Shown here: positions 26,126-35,808 of the stretch, one piece after another
How the letters are laid out: every line of letters begins with the position of its first letter
How positions within the stretch are numbered: position 1 is the stretch's first letter
Source: Acinetobacter pittii ANC 4050
GTDB lineage: Bacteria; Pseudomonadota; Gammaproteobacteria; Pseudomonadales; Moraxellaceae
Reading direction: 5' to 3'
NCBI RefSeq assembly: GCF_000399685.1
Contig: NZ_KB976987.1
Span: 310,001-374,000, forward strand
Length of the DNA: 64,000 bases
Translations under genes and position numbers: made by a program
The notes under the pieces: model-generated
What the model saw: only the letters and a program-made list of their open reading frames with translations
What the model was told of the DNA's origin: nothing
Databases searched by the model: none

Positions 26126-27928
26126 TTAAATCTTACGCGTGTTATAAATCAGCCAGTCTAAGACCTCTCCCGACAAATGTTCAGCGAGTCTTTCTTGGAC
26201 GGTTTGATGGTAATGATTTAGCCAGTCTTTCTCTTCATTTGTTAGTAGGTCAACTACGATACAGTCTAAATGAATTGGACAAAGTGTGAGCGTTTCAAAC
26301 TCTAAAAATTCACCGTAAGTTTTTTCAAAGCCTGAGTGAAGTTTGTTTGCAACCAAATTCTCAATACGAATACCATATTGTCCTTCATGGTATAGACCCG
26401 GTTCATTAGAGAGAATCATTCCTTCACGCAATTTGCTGTAGGCATGTACAGGCGCATAGTAAGAAAGTACTTGTGGGCCTTCATGTACGTTAAGTGCAAA
26501 GCCTACGCCGTGACCTGTTCCGTGTCGATAATCTAAACCATGTTGCCATAAAGTATGTCGACAAATTGAATCGAGTAGCGGTGCAGCTAACCCTTCTGGA
26601 TAAATAGCTTTTGCCAAAGCAATGTGACATTTTAAAACCAGCGTATAGTCACGTTTTTGTTGCTCCGTTGGTGTTCCCACAGGAACAACACGAGTGATAT
26701 CAGTTGTTCCATCTACATATTGCCCGCCAGAGTCAATGAGTAATAGACCATCGCCCTCAATGAATGAGTATTGCTCTGGAGTTGCACGGTAGTGAGGTAG
26801 AGCACCATTGGCGTTAAAGCCTGCAATCGTTGAAAAACTTGGTCCTATAAATCCGTCTTGCTGAGCGCGGTAGGCAGTAATTTTCTCATCGATAGTTAGT
26901 TCTGAAATGCGTTCACCCTGATGAAGTGCTTTTTCTAGCCAATGGAAAAAGTGACAAAGCGCGACTCCATCTTTAAGCATTGCATGGCGGATATGAGCAA
27001 TTTCGCTTTCATGCTTGCGCGATTTAAAAAGTGTACTTGGGTTGATGTCGTATACAACCTGAATATCTTTTGCGATGGCTTGTTCATGAAAAATCGATAC
27101 TTTTGCTGGATCTAAAAGCACAGATGGATCAGAAATATTCGTTAAAAACTTAGAGGTATCTTCATAATTACGAATTTCGATGCCATCGGCTGCGAAAGCT
27201 TGTTGAATGGTTGAGTCTATTTTACTGCTATCAATAAACAGAACAGCTTGCTCTGCACTAATATAAAAATGAGAAAGAAAAACTGGGTTGTATTCTACGT
27301 CTTGTCCACGTGCATTTAAGACCCATGCAATATCATCTAAAGATGAAATGAAATGCCCCGAAATATTCTTGCTATGTAAAGTCTCACGAATAGCCTGAAT
27401 TTTTTCTTTACGAGAGAGTGCATTTAGCCCTTCAGGCATTAAATGGATTTTTTCAGAGGGTAGTTCTGGGCGGTCTAACCAAATCTCTCCAACTAAATCT
27501 TTTTGAGTCTCGAGTTTATAGCTATGAACTCGTGCAGTATGTTCGAGCGCTTTAAATTGTTGAATAGATAAGGTATGTCCATTTACGGCAATGATCGAAT
27601 TTGCTGCTAAGTTTTGTGTAATCCAAGCTAAATGTGTTGAAGACTCATCACTTGTTAATTTTTGAAGATTAAAGCCAGTTCCAACCAGTTGTTGCTCGGC
27701 TTGTACCCAATAGCGGCCATCTGCCCATAGGCCAGCAAACTTTTGTGTCACCACAAGCGTACCAACAGAACCACTAAAACCACTGAGCCATTGTCTTGCC
27801 TTCCAATAGTCTGGTAAATATTCTGACATGTGGGGATCGGCACTCATCACAACAAATGCATCAATTTGCTGAATGCGCATGAGTTCGCGAAGTTTTTCAA
27901 GTTTTTCTGGAATAGTTAAAACGCTCAT
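26126..27928 (-). CDS. M24-family Xaa-Pro aminopeptidase (AMPP-like)
   Basis: The 600-residue protein has two creatinase N-terminal-like domains and a C-terminal M24 pita-bread domain. Metal ligands are in DSGGQYVDGTTDITR, HGTGHGVGFALNVHE and EPGLYHEGQYGIRIEN. The length and three-domain layout match eukaryote-like aminopeptidase P, not the shorter E. coli PepP. It should remove N-terminal residues before proline from peptides in the cytoplasm. Its start overlaps the stop of the POT transporter gene by 4 bases (ATGA), so import and hydrolysis of peptides are coupled. Confidence 0.9.
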   Translation of the reverse strand: MSVLTIPEKLEKLRELMRIQQIDAFVVMSADPHMSEYLPDYWKARQWLSGFSGSVGTLVVTQKFAGLWADGRYWVQAEQQLVGTGFNLQKLTSDESSTHLAWITQNLAANSIIAVNGHTLSIQQFKALEHTARVHSYKLETQKDLVGEIWLDRPELPSEKIHLMPEGLNALSRKEKIQAIRETLHSKNISGHFISSLDDIAWVLNARGQDVEYNPVFLSHFYISAEQAVLFIDSSKIDSTIQQAFAADGIEIRNYEDTSKFLTNISDPSVLLDPAKVSIFHEQAIAKDIQVVYDINPSTLFKSRKHESEIAHIRHAMLKDGVALCHFFHWLEKALHQGERISELTIDEKITAYRAQQDGFIGPSFSTIAGFNANGALPHYRATPEQYSFIEGDGLLLIDSGGQYVDGTTDITRVVPVGTPTEQQKRDYTLVLKCHIALAKAIYPEGLAAPLLDSICRHTLWQHGLDYRHGTGHGVGFALNVHEGPQVLSYYAPVHAYSKLREGMILSNEPGLYHEGQYGIRIENLVANKLHSGFEKTYGEFLEFETLTLCPIHLDCIVVDLLTNEEKDWLNHYHQTVQERLAEHLSGEVLDWLIYNTRKI

Positions 27929-29466
27929 ATAGTTTCCAAGTCAGGTTGAACTTTACTGGTAGTTTTGTTCATTAATTTATTAATAGGTTTCTTTAATAAA
28001 AATAACACGATTGCGCCAATCACTAATGCCAAAACACATCGCATAAACAGGGTGGGTAAATGATCAATACTATCTGCCGATACATGCCCGCCAATAAGAC
28101 CCGCAATGAGATTACCTAAAGCTGTACCTGTAAACCACAGACCCATAATTTGACCGCGTATAACATCAGGTGCAAGTCTGGTCATGGTTGATAAGCCAAT
28201 CGGGCTTAAACAAAGTTCACCTATGGTAAGTAAAAATACAGTACTGACTAACCAAAATGGTGAGACTAAACCGCCAGCAATTGCGAAACGACTCGCAAAA
28301 GACATGAGTAAAAAGCCGCCTGCTGCGAATAACAATGCAATGATAAATTTGCTGATATAGCTTGGGTCTTTATTTGACTTACCTAGCTTCGCCCATAACC
28401 AAGCTGCAACTGGAGCAAAAACAATAATAAATAGGGCATTAATTGATTCAAACCATACCGTTGGTATTTCAAATCCGAAAACAATACGGTCTGTATAATC
28501 TTGCGCAAATAAAGTAAAAGTTGTGGGCTTTTGTTCAAAAGCTGACCAGAAGAGGGCAGATGCTGCTAATAAAACGAAACAAATAATAATTTTAAATTTA
28601 TCATGCTGCTCTAAATTTAGGAAAAGTAGTAAATACGCAAAATAAGCAATAATTCCAATCCCAATTGCAACTGTTAAATAAGTTGCTACTGCGACTGGAT
28701 TGATATGTATGATGCCAAAGAAGGTAAGAGCACTAATGATTGCGACAGATAGTAAAAAGGAGAAAGCAATTTTGGGCGCATTTTTATTTTCAACAATGGG
28801 TTTATTGCAATTGTCATTTTCTTGACGCAACTGATTAAAAGTTTGTAGCTGTGGAATAGCAAAGATACGAAAAATAAGTAATGCAACTAACATCCCAAGG
28901 CCGCCGATTCCAAAACCTAAGTGCCAGTTATGATCACGTGCTAATAGACCCGTAAGAAGGGGAGCAATAAACGATCCCATATTAATCCCCATGTAAAAAA
29001 TGGAGAAACCGGCATCTCGTCTACTATCCTGAGCTTTATATAAGGTTCCGACAATCACTGAAATACAGGTTTTAAATAGACCTGATCCAAGCACAATAAG
29101 AACTAAACCGAAATAAAAAAAGAATTGATCAAAAATGGTAGTGAGGGCAATTGATAAATGGCCTAGCGCAATAATAATGGAACCGTACCAGACCGATCGT
29201 GCCTGACCTAACCAGTTATCGGCAATCCAACCACCAAAAACAGTCATTAAATACATAGAGCCCGCAAATAACCCAACAATTGCTGCAGCGGTTGGACGGT
29301 CAAGGCCTAAACCACCGTCGTTGACCATTGCAATCATATAAAGAACGAGTAAAGGCCGTATACCATAATAAGAAAATCTTTCCCAAAGCTCTGTAAAAAA
29401 TAAAGTTTTTAGGGGTTTTGGATGGCCGAAAAAAGCTCTGTCATATTGTTCGAGTTCATGCTTCAT
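27925..29466 (-). CDS. POT/PTR2-family proton-dependent oligopeptide transporter
   Basis: The 513-residue inner-membrane protein has about 14 hydrophobic segments and both PTR2 signatures: GGWIADNWLGQARSVWYG and FSIFYMGINMGSFIAPLL near residues 155-172. An ELWERFSYYGIRPLLVLYM opening (E-x-x-E-R type) is also typical. It imports di- and tripeptides with protons. It is first in an operon with the Xaa-Pro aminopeptidase, which suggests use of proline-containing peptides. Confidence 0.92.
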   Translation of the reverse strand: MKHELEQYDRAFFGHPKPLKTLFFTELWERFSYYGIRPLLVLYMIAMVNDGGLGLDRPTAAAIVGLFAGSMYLMTVFGGWIADNWLGQARSVWYGSIIIALGHLSIALTTIFDQFFFYFGLVLIVLGSGLFKTCISVIVGTLYKAQDSRRDAGFSIFYMGINMGSFIAPLLTGLLARDHNWHLGFGIGGLGMLVALLIFRIFAIPQLQTFNQLRQENDNCNKPIVENKNAPKIAFSFLLSVAIISALTFFGIIHINPVAVATYLTVAIGIGIIAYFAYLLLFLNLEQHDKFKIIICFVLLAASALFWSAFEQKPTTFTLFAQDYTDRIVFGFEIPTVWFESINALFIIVFAPVAAWLWAKLGKSNKDPSYISKFIIALLFAAGGFLLMSFASRFAIAGGLVSPFWLVSTVFLLTIGELCLSPIGLSTMTRLAPDVIRGQIMGLWFTGTALGNLIAGLIGGHVSADSIDHLPTLFMRCVLALVIGAIVLFLLKKPINKLMNKTTSKVQPDLETI

Positions 29467-30001
29467 TTCAAATCCTTTGAACTGATTGGTAGTTTATAGA
29501 AAAGCAAACTTTTAGTTTGTTTAATTATAAAAAAAAGTTATGTTTCATTTTTTAGATTTTTTTAACTTGAAAAGCAAGTTTGTCATGTATAAAAAAGGTA
29601 TATAACAAACGGTAAAAATTAGATCAGAAAAATTATAAGGTGAGGTGGGTTCTATAAAGTTTTTACTGCACCAAAGCTGATCAACTCTTGCTTTAGTACA
29701 AAGAACAATAAGATCAAAATTAGATTAATATTTTAAAGCTTTAGAATTTCAATGGATGAGTATGAACTCATAAACTATTCCATTTTTAAAATATCTATTC
29801 AGACGAAGTCTTTTTAAAGCCCTTATTAGCAAATCGTGGTGTATATACCATGGGCTCAGCTCTAGCTTAAAAATTTCATATAAAATAGATTATTATTTTC
29901 ATGCATTGCAGTAGGAAGGTCGGCTTTCTATATAAGAAAGTATTATGATCGTGAATAACTGCTAGATATTGATGCGATGATTCATATTGGCGCAACAATT
30001 T

Positions 30002-30018
30002 TGCACTAAATTAGGGCG
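30002..30018 (+). promoter_or_regulatory. NtrC-like enhancer site upstream of glnA
   Basis: TGCACTA-AAT-TAGGGCG resembles the NtrC dyad TGCACYA-N3-TRGTGCA with two mismatches in the right arm. It lies about 150 bp upstream of the sigma-54 promoter, a usual enhancer distance. A second weaker site, TGTCTGA-ATA-TGGTGCA, is at 30054-30070 with a perfect right arm. Confidence 0.55.
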
Positions 30019-30165
30019 ATTGCGAGCTATTCTTGTATGCCATAATTTGAAAATGTCTGAATATGGTGCATTTAACTATGCAAACAGTATAATGGGTTCG
30101 AGACAAGGGACCTAAATCATCGATAGTTATAAGCAATTCAATGTTTTAGGTAAGTCTTATAAAGT

Positions 30166-30181
30166 TGGTATGAGAATTGCT
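30166..30181 (+). promoter_or_regulatory. Sigma-54 promoter of glnA
   Basis: TGGTATGAGAATTGCT has the invariant GG (30167-30168) and GC (30179-30180) exactly 10 bp apart and matches TGGCACG-N4-TTGCT at most positions. Transcription would start near 30192, giving a ~50-nt leader to glnA. Confidence 0.75.
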
Positions 30182-30241
30182 ATATAAATACCAGCAACTA
30201 ACACGCACTTAACAAGTGCAACAAAATTTCATTGGAGCAAA

Positions 30242-31657
30242 ATGAGCATGGCGAACAAGGTCCTTCAACTCATACAAGAAAGTGGCGCAAAATGGGTCGA
30301 TTTTCGCTTTACTGATACTAAGGGTAAAGAGCAGCACGTAACTTACCCAGCTGATTCTATTGATGAAGATACTTTTGAAGACGGTAAAATGTTTGATGGT
30401 TCTTCAATCGCTGGTTGGAAAGGCATTGAAGCATCTGACATGATTTTACGTCCAGATGCAGAAACTGGTTTCATCGACCCGTTCTTTGCTGAACCAACTG
30501 TAGTTGTGACTTGTGACGTTATTGAACCTTCAACAGGTCAAGGTTATGAGCGTGACCCACGTTCGATTGCTCGCCGTGCAGAAGAATACTTAAAATCTAC
30601 AGGTATCGGTGATACTGCATTCTTTGGTCCAGAACCAGAATTCTTTGTATTTGACGAAGTGAAATGGGACATCGATATGTCTGGCGCTCGTCATACATTA
30701 ATCGCTGAAGAAGCTGCTTGGTCTACTGGTAAAGACTACGAGTCTGGTAACTCTGGTCACCGTCCACGTGTTAAAGGCGGTTACTTCCCAGTTCCTCCAG
30801 TTGATTCTTCACAAGATATGCGTGCAGAAATGTGTGCGAAAATCGAAGACATCATGGGCCCAGGTCGTGTAGAAGTACATCACCACGAAGTTGCTTCTTG
30901 CCAGTTAGAAATTGGTGTGAGCTTCAATACACTTGTACGTAAAGCTGACGAAGTTCAACAGTTCAAATATGCTGTTTGGAACGTTGCACATCAATATGCA
31001 AAAACTGCGACCTTTATGCCTAAACCAATGGTAGGTGATAACGGTTCTGGTATGCACGTTCATATGTCTATCTCTAAAGATGGCAAGAACTTGTTTGCTG
31101 GTGATGAATATGCAGGCCTTTCAGAAATGGCGTTGTACTTCATCGGTGGTATCATCAAGCACGCTCGTGCATTGAATGCAATCACAAACCCATCTACAAA
31201 CTCATACAAGCGTTTGGTTCCTCACTTCGAAGCACCAATTATGCTTGCTTACTCAGCGCGTAACCGTTCTGCTTCTATCCGTATTCCATACGTTTCTAGC
31301 CCTAAAGGTAAACGTATCGAAGCTCGTTTCCCAGATCCAATGATGAACCCGTACTTAGGTTTCGCTGCATTATTGATGGCTGGTATCGATGGTATCCAAA
31401 ACAAGATCCATCCGGGCGAAGCTGCTGATAAGAACTTGTATGATCTTCCTCCAGAAGAAGAAGCAAAAATCCCAACAGTTGCTCATAGCTTAGATATGGC
31501 TCTTGAAGCACTTCAAGCAGATCACGAATTCTTGTTAAAAGGCGGCGTGTTCACTAAAGAAATGCTTGATGCATACATCGAACTTAAAACTGAAGATGTA
31601 CGTCGTCTTAACACGACTACTCACCCAGTTGAATTCGATATGTACTACAGCTTGTAA
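30242..31657 (+). CDS. glnA: Glutamine synthetase type I
   Basis: The 471-residue cytoplasmic enzyme makes glutamine from glutamate, ammonia and ATP as a dodecamer. Landmarks are [17 protein letters not shown] (near residue 50), the metal/ATP region [29 protein letters not shown], and the adenylylation site in [10 protein letters not shown] near residue 398, which marks the GlnE-controlled GSI-beta type. GGAG lies four bases upstream of this start; MANKV two codons later is a possible alternative. It has a sigma-54 promoter and its own terminator. Confidence 0.97.
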   Translation: MSMANKVLQLIQESGAKWVDFRFTDTKGKEQHVTYPADSIDEDTFEDGKMFDGSSIAGWKGIEASDMILRPDAETGFIDPFFAEPTVVVTCDVIEPSTGQGYERDPRSIARRAEEYLKSTGIGDTAFFGPEPEFFVFDEVKWDIDMSGARHTLIAEEAAWSTGKDYESGNSGHRPRVKGGYFPVPPVDSSQDMRAEMCAKIEDIMGPGRVEVHHHEVASCQLEIGVSFNTLVRKADEVQQFKYAVWNVAHQYAKTATFMPKPMVGDNGSGMHVHMSISKDGKNLFAGDEYAGLSEMALYFIGGIIKHARALNAITNPSTNSYKRLVPHFEAPIMLAYSARNRSASIRIPYVSSPKGKRIEARFPDPMMNPYLGFAALLMAGIDGIQNKIHPGEAADKNLYDLPPEEEAKIPTVAHSLDMALEALQADHEFLLKGGVFTKEMLDAYIELKTEDVRRLNTTTHPVEFDMYYSL

Positions 31658-31670
31658 TACATATTTTCGT

Positions 31671-31698
31671 AAAAAAGCCTGCTTATGCAGGCTTTTTT
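31671..31698 (+). terminator. Terminator after glnA
   Basis: AAAAAAGCCTGC (31671-31682) pairs with GCAGGCTTTTTT (31687-31698) around a 4-base loop, a 12-bp stem with a T-run. Confidence 0.92.
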
Positions 31699-31783
31699 AT
31701 TGTTCAAAATGTTGATTGAATTCTCTACGTTTTTTATCAAAAAATTGGGGTAAACTAGGTGCGAGTTTTCATGTGAGCAGATT

Positions 31784-32293
31784 ATGCGTAAACGGCAACC
31801 AGTACTTAAACAGGAAAAGACTTTAAATCCTGAATTGAAAACATGGTTGTATGCGTCTGGTTCTCTGACTCAACAATTAACTGAGCTTGGTGGTGGCCAG
31901 TTCAGTGTAAAACCCTTTAAAGAACACTTTCAGCGTTTAACTTTTGCAGATAGCCAATGGATGAATATGTCTCATGCTCACACTTCATGGGTAAGGGAAA
32001 CTTATTTATATGGCTGTGGGGCAGAGCCATGGGTGAAGGCAAAAAGTATTTTTCCAATTCAAAGCTTACAAAAAAAAGCCCGTATATTTCAGCATATTGG
32101 TTCTAAGCCGATTGGCTTTTTTTTATTTCAAAGAACCACTCCGCTTTGTGACCGCCGTGTCATTCGTTTACCGGAAGGTTGGACACGGCAAAGTTGCTAT
32201 ACTTGGCATGGATGTAAATTTATCGTCCAAGAAACATTCTTACCGGCTTTTGAAGCTTTTTTAAATCAGCAGCACGACAAGGAATTACTATGA
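31784..32293 (+). CDS. ubiC: Chorismate lyase
   Basis: The 169-residue protein removes pyruvate from chorismate to give 4-hydroxybenzoate, the ring precursor of ubiquinone. Family features are WVRETYLYGCGAEPWVKAKSIFP in the middle and the product-site Glu near the end (FIVQETFLPAF). Sequence similarity in this family is low, but the adjacent ubiA confirms the call. Its stop overlaps the ubiA start by 4 bases. Confidence 0.9.
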   Translation: MRKRQPVLKQEKTLNPELKTWLYASGSLTQQLTELGGGQFSVKPFKEHFQRLTFADSQWMNMSHAHTSWVRETYLYGCGAEPWVKAKSIFPIQSLQKKARIFQHIGSKPIGFFLFQRTTPLCDRRVIRLPEGWTRQSCYTWHGCKFIVQETFLPAFEAFLNQQHDKELL

Positions 32294-33168
32294 CGACTGC
32301 AACAGGCACAACATGGCGTCAGCGCTTAGAAGCTTATTATTATCTATGTCGATTTGATAAGCCAGTTGGAACAGAACTGGTGTTTTGGCCAACCATGTGG
32401 GCACTCTGGGTTGCAGCAGAGGGGATGCCACCTCTACATATTCTTCTGGCGATGGTATTAGGCACAATTTTTATGCGTGCTGCTGGCTGTGCCATTAATG
32501 ACTTTGCTGATCGTAAAGTCGATGGTCATGTAGAGCGTACAAAGACACGTCCTTTGGCAACTGGTGTAATTAGCCCAAGAGAAGCTATATATGTATTTTT
32601 AGCTTTAGTATTTGCGAGTGCTTGTACCTTGTTCTTTTTACCTATAGCGACATTTTACTGTGCGTTAGGAGGTTTGGTTCTAGCATTTATATATCCTTTC
32701 ATGAAACGTTATACCCATTTACCGCAAGTCGTTTTAGGTATGGCATTTTCTTGGGGTATTCCAATGTCATTTACAGCAATGGGTAAGCCTTTAGATATAA
32801 CGTGTTGGCTGCTCTATTTTGGTAATTTGGCTTGGACAGTTGCTTACGATACTCAATATGCAATTACTGACCGTGAATATGATTTAAAGATTGGTGTGAA
32901 ATCTACCGCTATTCTTTTTGGTCGATATGACATCCAGATTATTGCGCTTTTACAGGCAACGAGTCTTGTTTTGATTGGTACTGCACTATATTTAGAAAAT
33001 ATCTTATTTCCATGGGCGATCATCGCTTTAGCGATTGTAGCCTTCGATTTTATATATCAAACAATGAAAACCAGAGACCGCAATCCTCAAGTCTGCTTTT
33101 GGGCATTCCGTCACAATCGTTGGGTTGGATTAATCATTTTTCTAGGAATATTTTTAAATTTCATATAG
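32290..33168 (+). CDS. ubiA: 4-hydroxybenzoate polyprenyltransferase
   Basis: The 292-residue inner-membrane enzyme prenylates 4-hydroxybenzoate. The first Asp-rich motif is NDFADRKVDGHVERTKTRPLA (near residues 70-90) and the second is in YDTQYAITDREYDLKIGVKST. About eight or nine membrane segments are evident. It is translationally coupled to ubiC. Confidence 0.96.
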   Translation: MTTATGTTWRQRLEAYYYLCRFDKPVGTELVFWPTMWALWVAAEGMPPLHILLAMVLGTIFMRAAGCAINDFADRKVDGHVERTKTRPLATGVISPREAIYVFLALVFASACTLFFLPIATFYCALGGLVLAFIYPFMKRYTHLPQVVLGMAFSWGIPMSFTAMGKPLDITCWLLYFGNLAWTVAYDTQYAITDREYDLKIGVKSTAILFGRYDIQIIALLQATSLVLIGTALYLENILFPWAIIALAIVAFDFIYQTMKTRDRNPQVCFWAFRHNRWVGLIIFLGIFLNFI

Positions 33169-33189
33169 TAAAAATGACCATGAGGTTGA

Positions 33190-33217
33190 AAAGTGTTCTA
33201 TGCAGAGCACTTTTTTT
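33190..33217 (+). terminator. Terminator after ubiA
   Basis: AAAGTGTTCT (33190-33199) pairs with AGAGCACTTT (33204-33213) with one wobble and is followed by T-rich sequence. It lies 21 bp after the ubiA stop. Confidence 0.8.
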
Positions 33218-33278
33218 ATGTCTTAATATTTGTGCATAAAAAATATGCGGAATAAATAACACATAAAAAGGATATTCT

Positions 33279-34736
33279 ATGAAACGGTCAAACATTGCTT
33301 TAGCTATAACATTATCAATTTCAGCATTATTTCTTACAGCGTGTAATGACGATGATGATAATTACACCGGAATAGATACAAATAAAGCCTATGTCTCTGA
33401 AAGTAATTACGCAATTGATAAAGTTGATAATGCCTCAACGATCAAAGTAATGACTTATAACATGGCAAATGTTCAAGGAAAAACAGCAACTGCTACAGCA
33501 ATGGTATTGTTTCCAAAAGCTACACAACCGAAAGATGGTTATCGCGTAGTAGTATGGGAACACGGAACTGTTGGGGTGGGTGATGGTTGCGCACCAAGTA
33601 AAAATACAATTAATCCGCGATTTAAAATCCTTGCTGAGTCTTTGTTAGCAGCAGGTTATGTGATTGTGGCACCAGATTATGAGGGATTAGGTACACAAGG
33701 GGTGCATCCGTACTTAAACTTATCAAGTGAGGCAAAATCAGCCTTAGCTGCAGTTAAAGCAGTAAAAGAACATTATGGCGCTCAATTAAAAGGTGACTGG
33801 ATGTCGATTGGTCAGTCTCAAGGTGGGCATGCATCTTTGGGAACTGCTGAATTTGCTAATACTGATGCAAGTTATAAAGGTGCTGTAGCTGGTGCACCTG
33901 CATCAAGCTTAGGAACAATTATTCAAATTTATATTGATCCCGCAATGAATCAAGATAGTAATTTTGCAGTTAGTAAGCTAGATCAGGCAATTAGAGCGCG
34001 TAGACAGATTGATGCAGCGATTGCTGCAGGGCAAATGTCTCCAAATGATCCACTGGCGCTTGCTGTACCTACAATTGATAAAACTGCAGAAGGATATGCC
34101 GAATTATTAGCATATGCAGCTTTTGCTAGTGCAGGGATTAAAGCACAGCAACCAGACTATGACTTGAAGGCAATTTTTACTTCAGGAGCGGCTGATATTG
34201 CAGAATTGGCTTATGGTCGTACAGGTGATGATGGTGCATGTTTAAGTTATCCTGCACCAGATAGTGCTAATGGCTTACAAGAAAAGTTTAAAGCGGGAAT
34301 CTTAGCTTTCTTGGCTGACCCTGCACATCAAATTACCCAGTACGGTATTGATCTAAATAAATTTAAAGGAGATCAAGTTGTTCAACGCTTCTTGACGGCG
34401 ACTCAACCTGCGACGAATGCTACAGCCGAGAAAGTTATTAAAACACCAGTATTCATTATTCAAGGTGAAAAAGATCAAGCTGTATTGCCAGTAGTTACAC
34501 AAGGCTTATTTGTCAATATGAAAGCTAATGCTGTGAAATTCTTCCCACAAGCAGGCTACGATAAGGGTTATAAGCTAACTATTGTACCGAATGCGACCCA
34601 TACTCAAGCAATTATATGTGAAAATGCCAATGCTGTAGATTTCATTCAAGCTAATATGTCAGCGGGTACGGGTATTGTGCTGACTGATGCACAGAAAGAT
34701 GCTAGCCAAAGCCCGCACTGTACAGGTAAGTTCTAA
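33279..34736 (+). CDS. Secreted LIP-family lipase-like alpha/beta-hydrolase (lipoprotein)
   Basis: The 485-residue protein starts with a lipoprotein signal (lipobox LTAC after residue 19) and an Asp-rich stretch (CNDDDDNY). The alpha/beta-hydrolase nucleophile is in GQSQGGHAS near residue 182, with VVWEHGTVGVGDGC as the oxyanion region and a catalytic His likely in NATHTQAI near the end. It matches the secretory lipase (LIP) family. It probably acts on esters at the outer membrane; the substrate is not known. It is a single gene with its own terminator. Confidence 0.82.
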   Translation: MKRSNIALAITLSISALFLTACNDDDDNYTGIDTNKAYVSESNYAIDKVDNASTIKVMTYNMANVQGKTATATAMVLFPKATQPKDGYRVVVWEHGTVGVGDGCAPSKNTINPRFKILAESLLAAGYVIVAPDYEGLGTQGVHPYLNLSSEAKSALAAVKAVKEHYGAQLKGDWMSIGQSQGGHASLGTAEFANTDASYKGAVAGAPASSLGTIIQIYIDPAMNQDSNFAVSKLDQAIRARRQIDAAIAAGQMSPNDPLALAVPTIDKTAEGYAELLAYAAFASAGIKAQQPDYDLKAIFTSGAADIAELAYGRTGDDGACLSYPAPDSANGLQEKFKAGILAFLADPAHQITQYGIDLNKFKGDQVVQRFLTATQPATNATAEKVIKTPVFIIQGEKDQAVLPVVTQGLFVNMKANAVKFFPQAGYDKGYKLTIVPNATHTQAIICENANAVDFIQANMSAGTGIVLTDAQKDASQSPHCTGKF

Positions 34737-34764
34737 GTTTTATTTAACTAGCATTTAGCTTAAG

Positions 34765-34790
34765 AAAAGAGCCTTTATATAGGCTCTTTT
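34765..34790 (+). terminator. Terminator after the lipase-like gene
   Basis: AAAAGAGCCT (34765-34774) pairs with AGGCTCTTTT (34781-34790), loop of six, then more T. Confidence 0.88.
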
Positions 34791-34843
34791 TTATTATATT
34801 GTTACGTAGCTTAAAATTAATGATGTTCGAGTTTAAATCACTT

Positions 34844-35044
34844 ATGAATCAGCAATCAGTTGAAAAAAAATCTGTTCCTTGGTTATTAATGGGAGTAGGT
34901 TTACTCATTCCTTTTCTGATTATAGGAATTCTTTTCTTTGCTGCGAAAAGCGATGCGAAAAATAAAAAACAATACGAACAGCAGCGTTTAGAAATGGCAA
35001 AAAGAATCGCTGAAAAAGAGGCTGCAAATTCAGAAAAGAAATAA
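34844..35044 (+). CDS. Small single-span membrane protein (66 aa)
   Basis: From the ATG at 34844 the product has one membrane segment (residues about 12-35, WLLMGVGLLIPFLIIGILFF) and a cytoplasmic charged tail that looks helical (QYEQQRLEMAKRIAEKEAANSEKK). Starts at 34820 or 34823 would add 7-8 residues; none has a strong RBS. No family was recognised. It sits between a lipase terminator and a convergent DUF2726 gene. Confidence 0.6.
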   Translation: MNQQSVEKKSVPWLLMGVGLLIPFLIIGILFFAAKSDAKNKKQYEQQRLEMAKRIAEKEAANSEKK

Positions 35045-35054
35045 CAGCAGCTTG

Positions 35055-35498
35055 TTAATGAATATCCTTTTGTAACTGGCGTATGGTAGGAATATTCGTG
35101 TAGCGCTTTACTAGGTAACCTGCTTCAGTAAGCATTTGATCACGAACACGGTCTTCTTCTATTTTTTCAAGATGGGTAGGGTCATCTAGCTCAATAATAG
35201 CAATCACTTCCATCTTGTCATTTAGCACGACAAAGTCAGTGACTTTACGGTTGAACTGACTACGAATTTTATAGTCATTACTGGTAATTAAAGCACTAAA
35301 AGCCACTTGTGCTAATACATGATAATTTGGAAAACTTTGTTTTAAACGGATAAACATTTGAGTTTCAAAGTTTGTAATGACAGGACGGGCAAAGAATTTT
35401 TGTTTTGGAAATAAATAAGGGCGTAAACAAACGAGAAGAAAAATACAGGTGCTTACGCAACCTAAAACAATAAAAAATAAGTGACTCGATTCGAACAT
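35055..35498 (-). CDS. DUF2726-domain membrane-anchored protein
   Basis: The 147-residue protein has one N-terminal membrane segment (residues 7-30) and a DUF2726 domain (about 45-140) with RKVTDFVVLNDKMEVIAIIELDD and a following KxxxDxxRD-like segment. This pattern resembles nuclease folds of the restriction endonuclease-like superfamily (D...E-x-D), but no activity is shown. It lies immediately downstream of the tRNA-Asn gene behind a terminator. Confidence 0.75.
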   Translation of the reverse strand: MFESSHLFFIVLGCVSTCIFLLVCLRPYLFPKQKFFARPVITNFETQMFIRLKQSFPNYHVLAQVAFSALITSNDYKIRSQFNRKVTDFVVLNDKMEVIAIIELDDPTHLEKIEEDRVRDQMLTEAGYLVKRYTNIPTIRQLQKDIH

Positions 35499-35517
35499 GG
35501 GAAAGCATCATACAAAT

Positions 35518-35546
35518 AAAAACCCACTCATGATGAGTGGGTTTTT
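35518..35546. terminator. Terminator after tRNA-Asn 1
   Basis: A 13-bp perfect stem (35518-35530 with 35534-35546) with a 3-base loop and A/T runs on both sides. It ends tRNA transcription on the minus strand. Confidence 0.88.
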
Positions 35547-35554
35547 AAGAATCT

Positions 35555-35630
35555 TGGCTCTCCCACCTGGGCTCGAACCAGGGACCTGCGGATTAACAGT
35601 CCGTCGCTCTACCGACTGAGCTATGGGAGA
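35555..35630 (-). tRNA. tRNA-Asn (GTT), copy 1
   Basis: The 76-nt minus-strand sequence folds as a full cloverleaf. The acceptor arm TCTCCCA pairs with TGGGAGA, the anticodon loop is CTGTTAA with anticodon GTT, the T-loop is GGTTCGAGCC, and the 3' GCCA is encoded. It has its own promoter and terminator. Confidence 0.96.
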
Positions 35631-35642
35631 ATCTGGAAAAGG

Positions 35643-35671
35643 ATTTTAGGCAGGAAAGGGGGCTGGGTCAA
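35643..35671 (-). promoter_or_regulatory. Promoter of tRNA-Asn 1
   Basis: On the minus strand TTGACC (35671-35666) and TAAAAT (35648-35643) are 17 bp apart, ending 12 bases before the tRNA. It is a near-consensus sigma-70 promoter. Confidence 0.8.
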
Positions 35672-35774
35672 GCCTTAATGGCAGAATTAGAGAGAATATC
35701 TAATCGTTTGGTTTAAAAATACTCGATACGTTGATTTTATTAAAAATAATAAAAGTATTAAATGATAAAAAAGA

Positions 35775-35801
35775 AAAAGCCCGCAATAAATGCGGGCTTT
35801 T
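35775..35801. terminator. Terminator after tRNA-Asn 2
   Basis: AAAAGCCCGCA (35775-35785) pairs with TGCGGGCTTTT (35791-35801). On the minus strand the stem is followed by further T. It lies between the two tRNA genes, so they are not one transcript. Confidence 0.88.
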
Positions 35802-35808
35802 AGAATCT

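Larger units (their letters stand above)
29467..30241. other. Long upstream region of glnA
   Basis: This 775-bp region between the peptide transporter start and glnA holds no credible gene on either strand. It contains NtrC-like sites at 30002 and 30054 and a sigma-54 promoter at 30166. A further isolated TGCACCA half-site is at 29667-29673. The part nearest the transporter must hold its promoter; it is AT-rich without an evident strong box. Confidence 0.6.
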
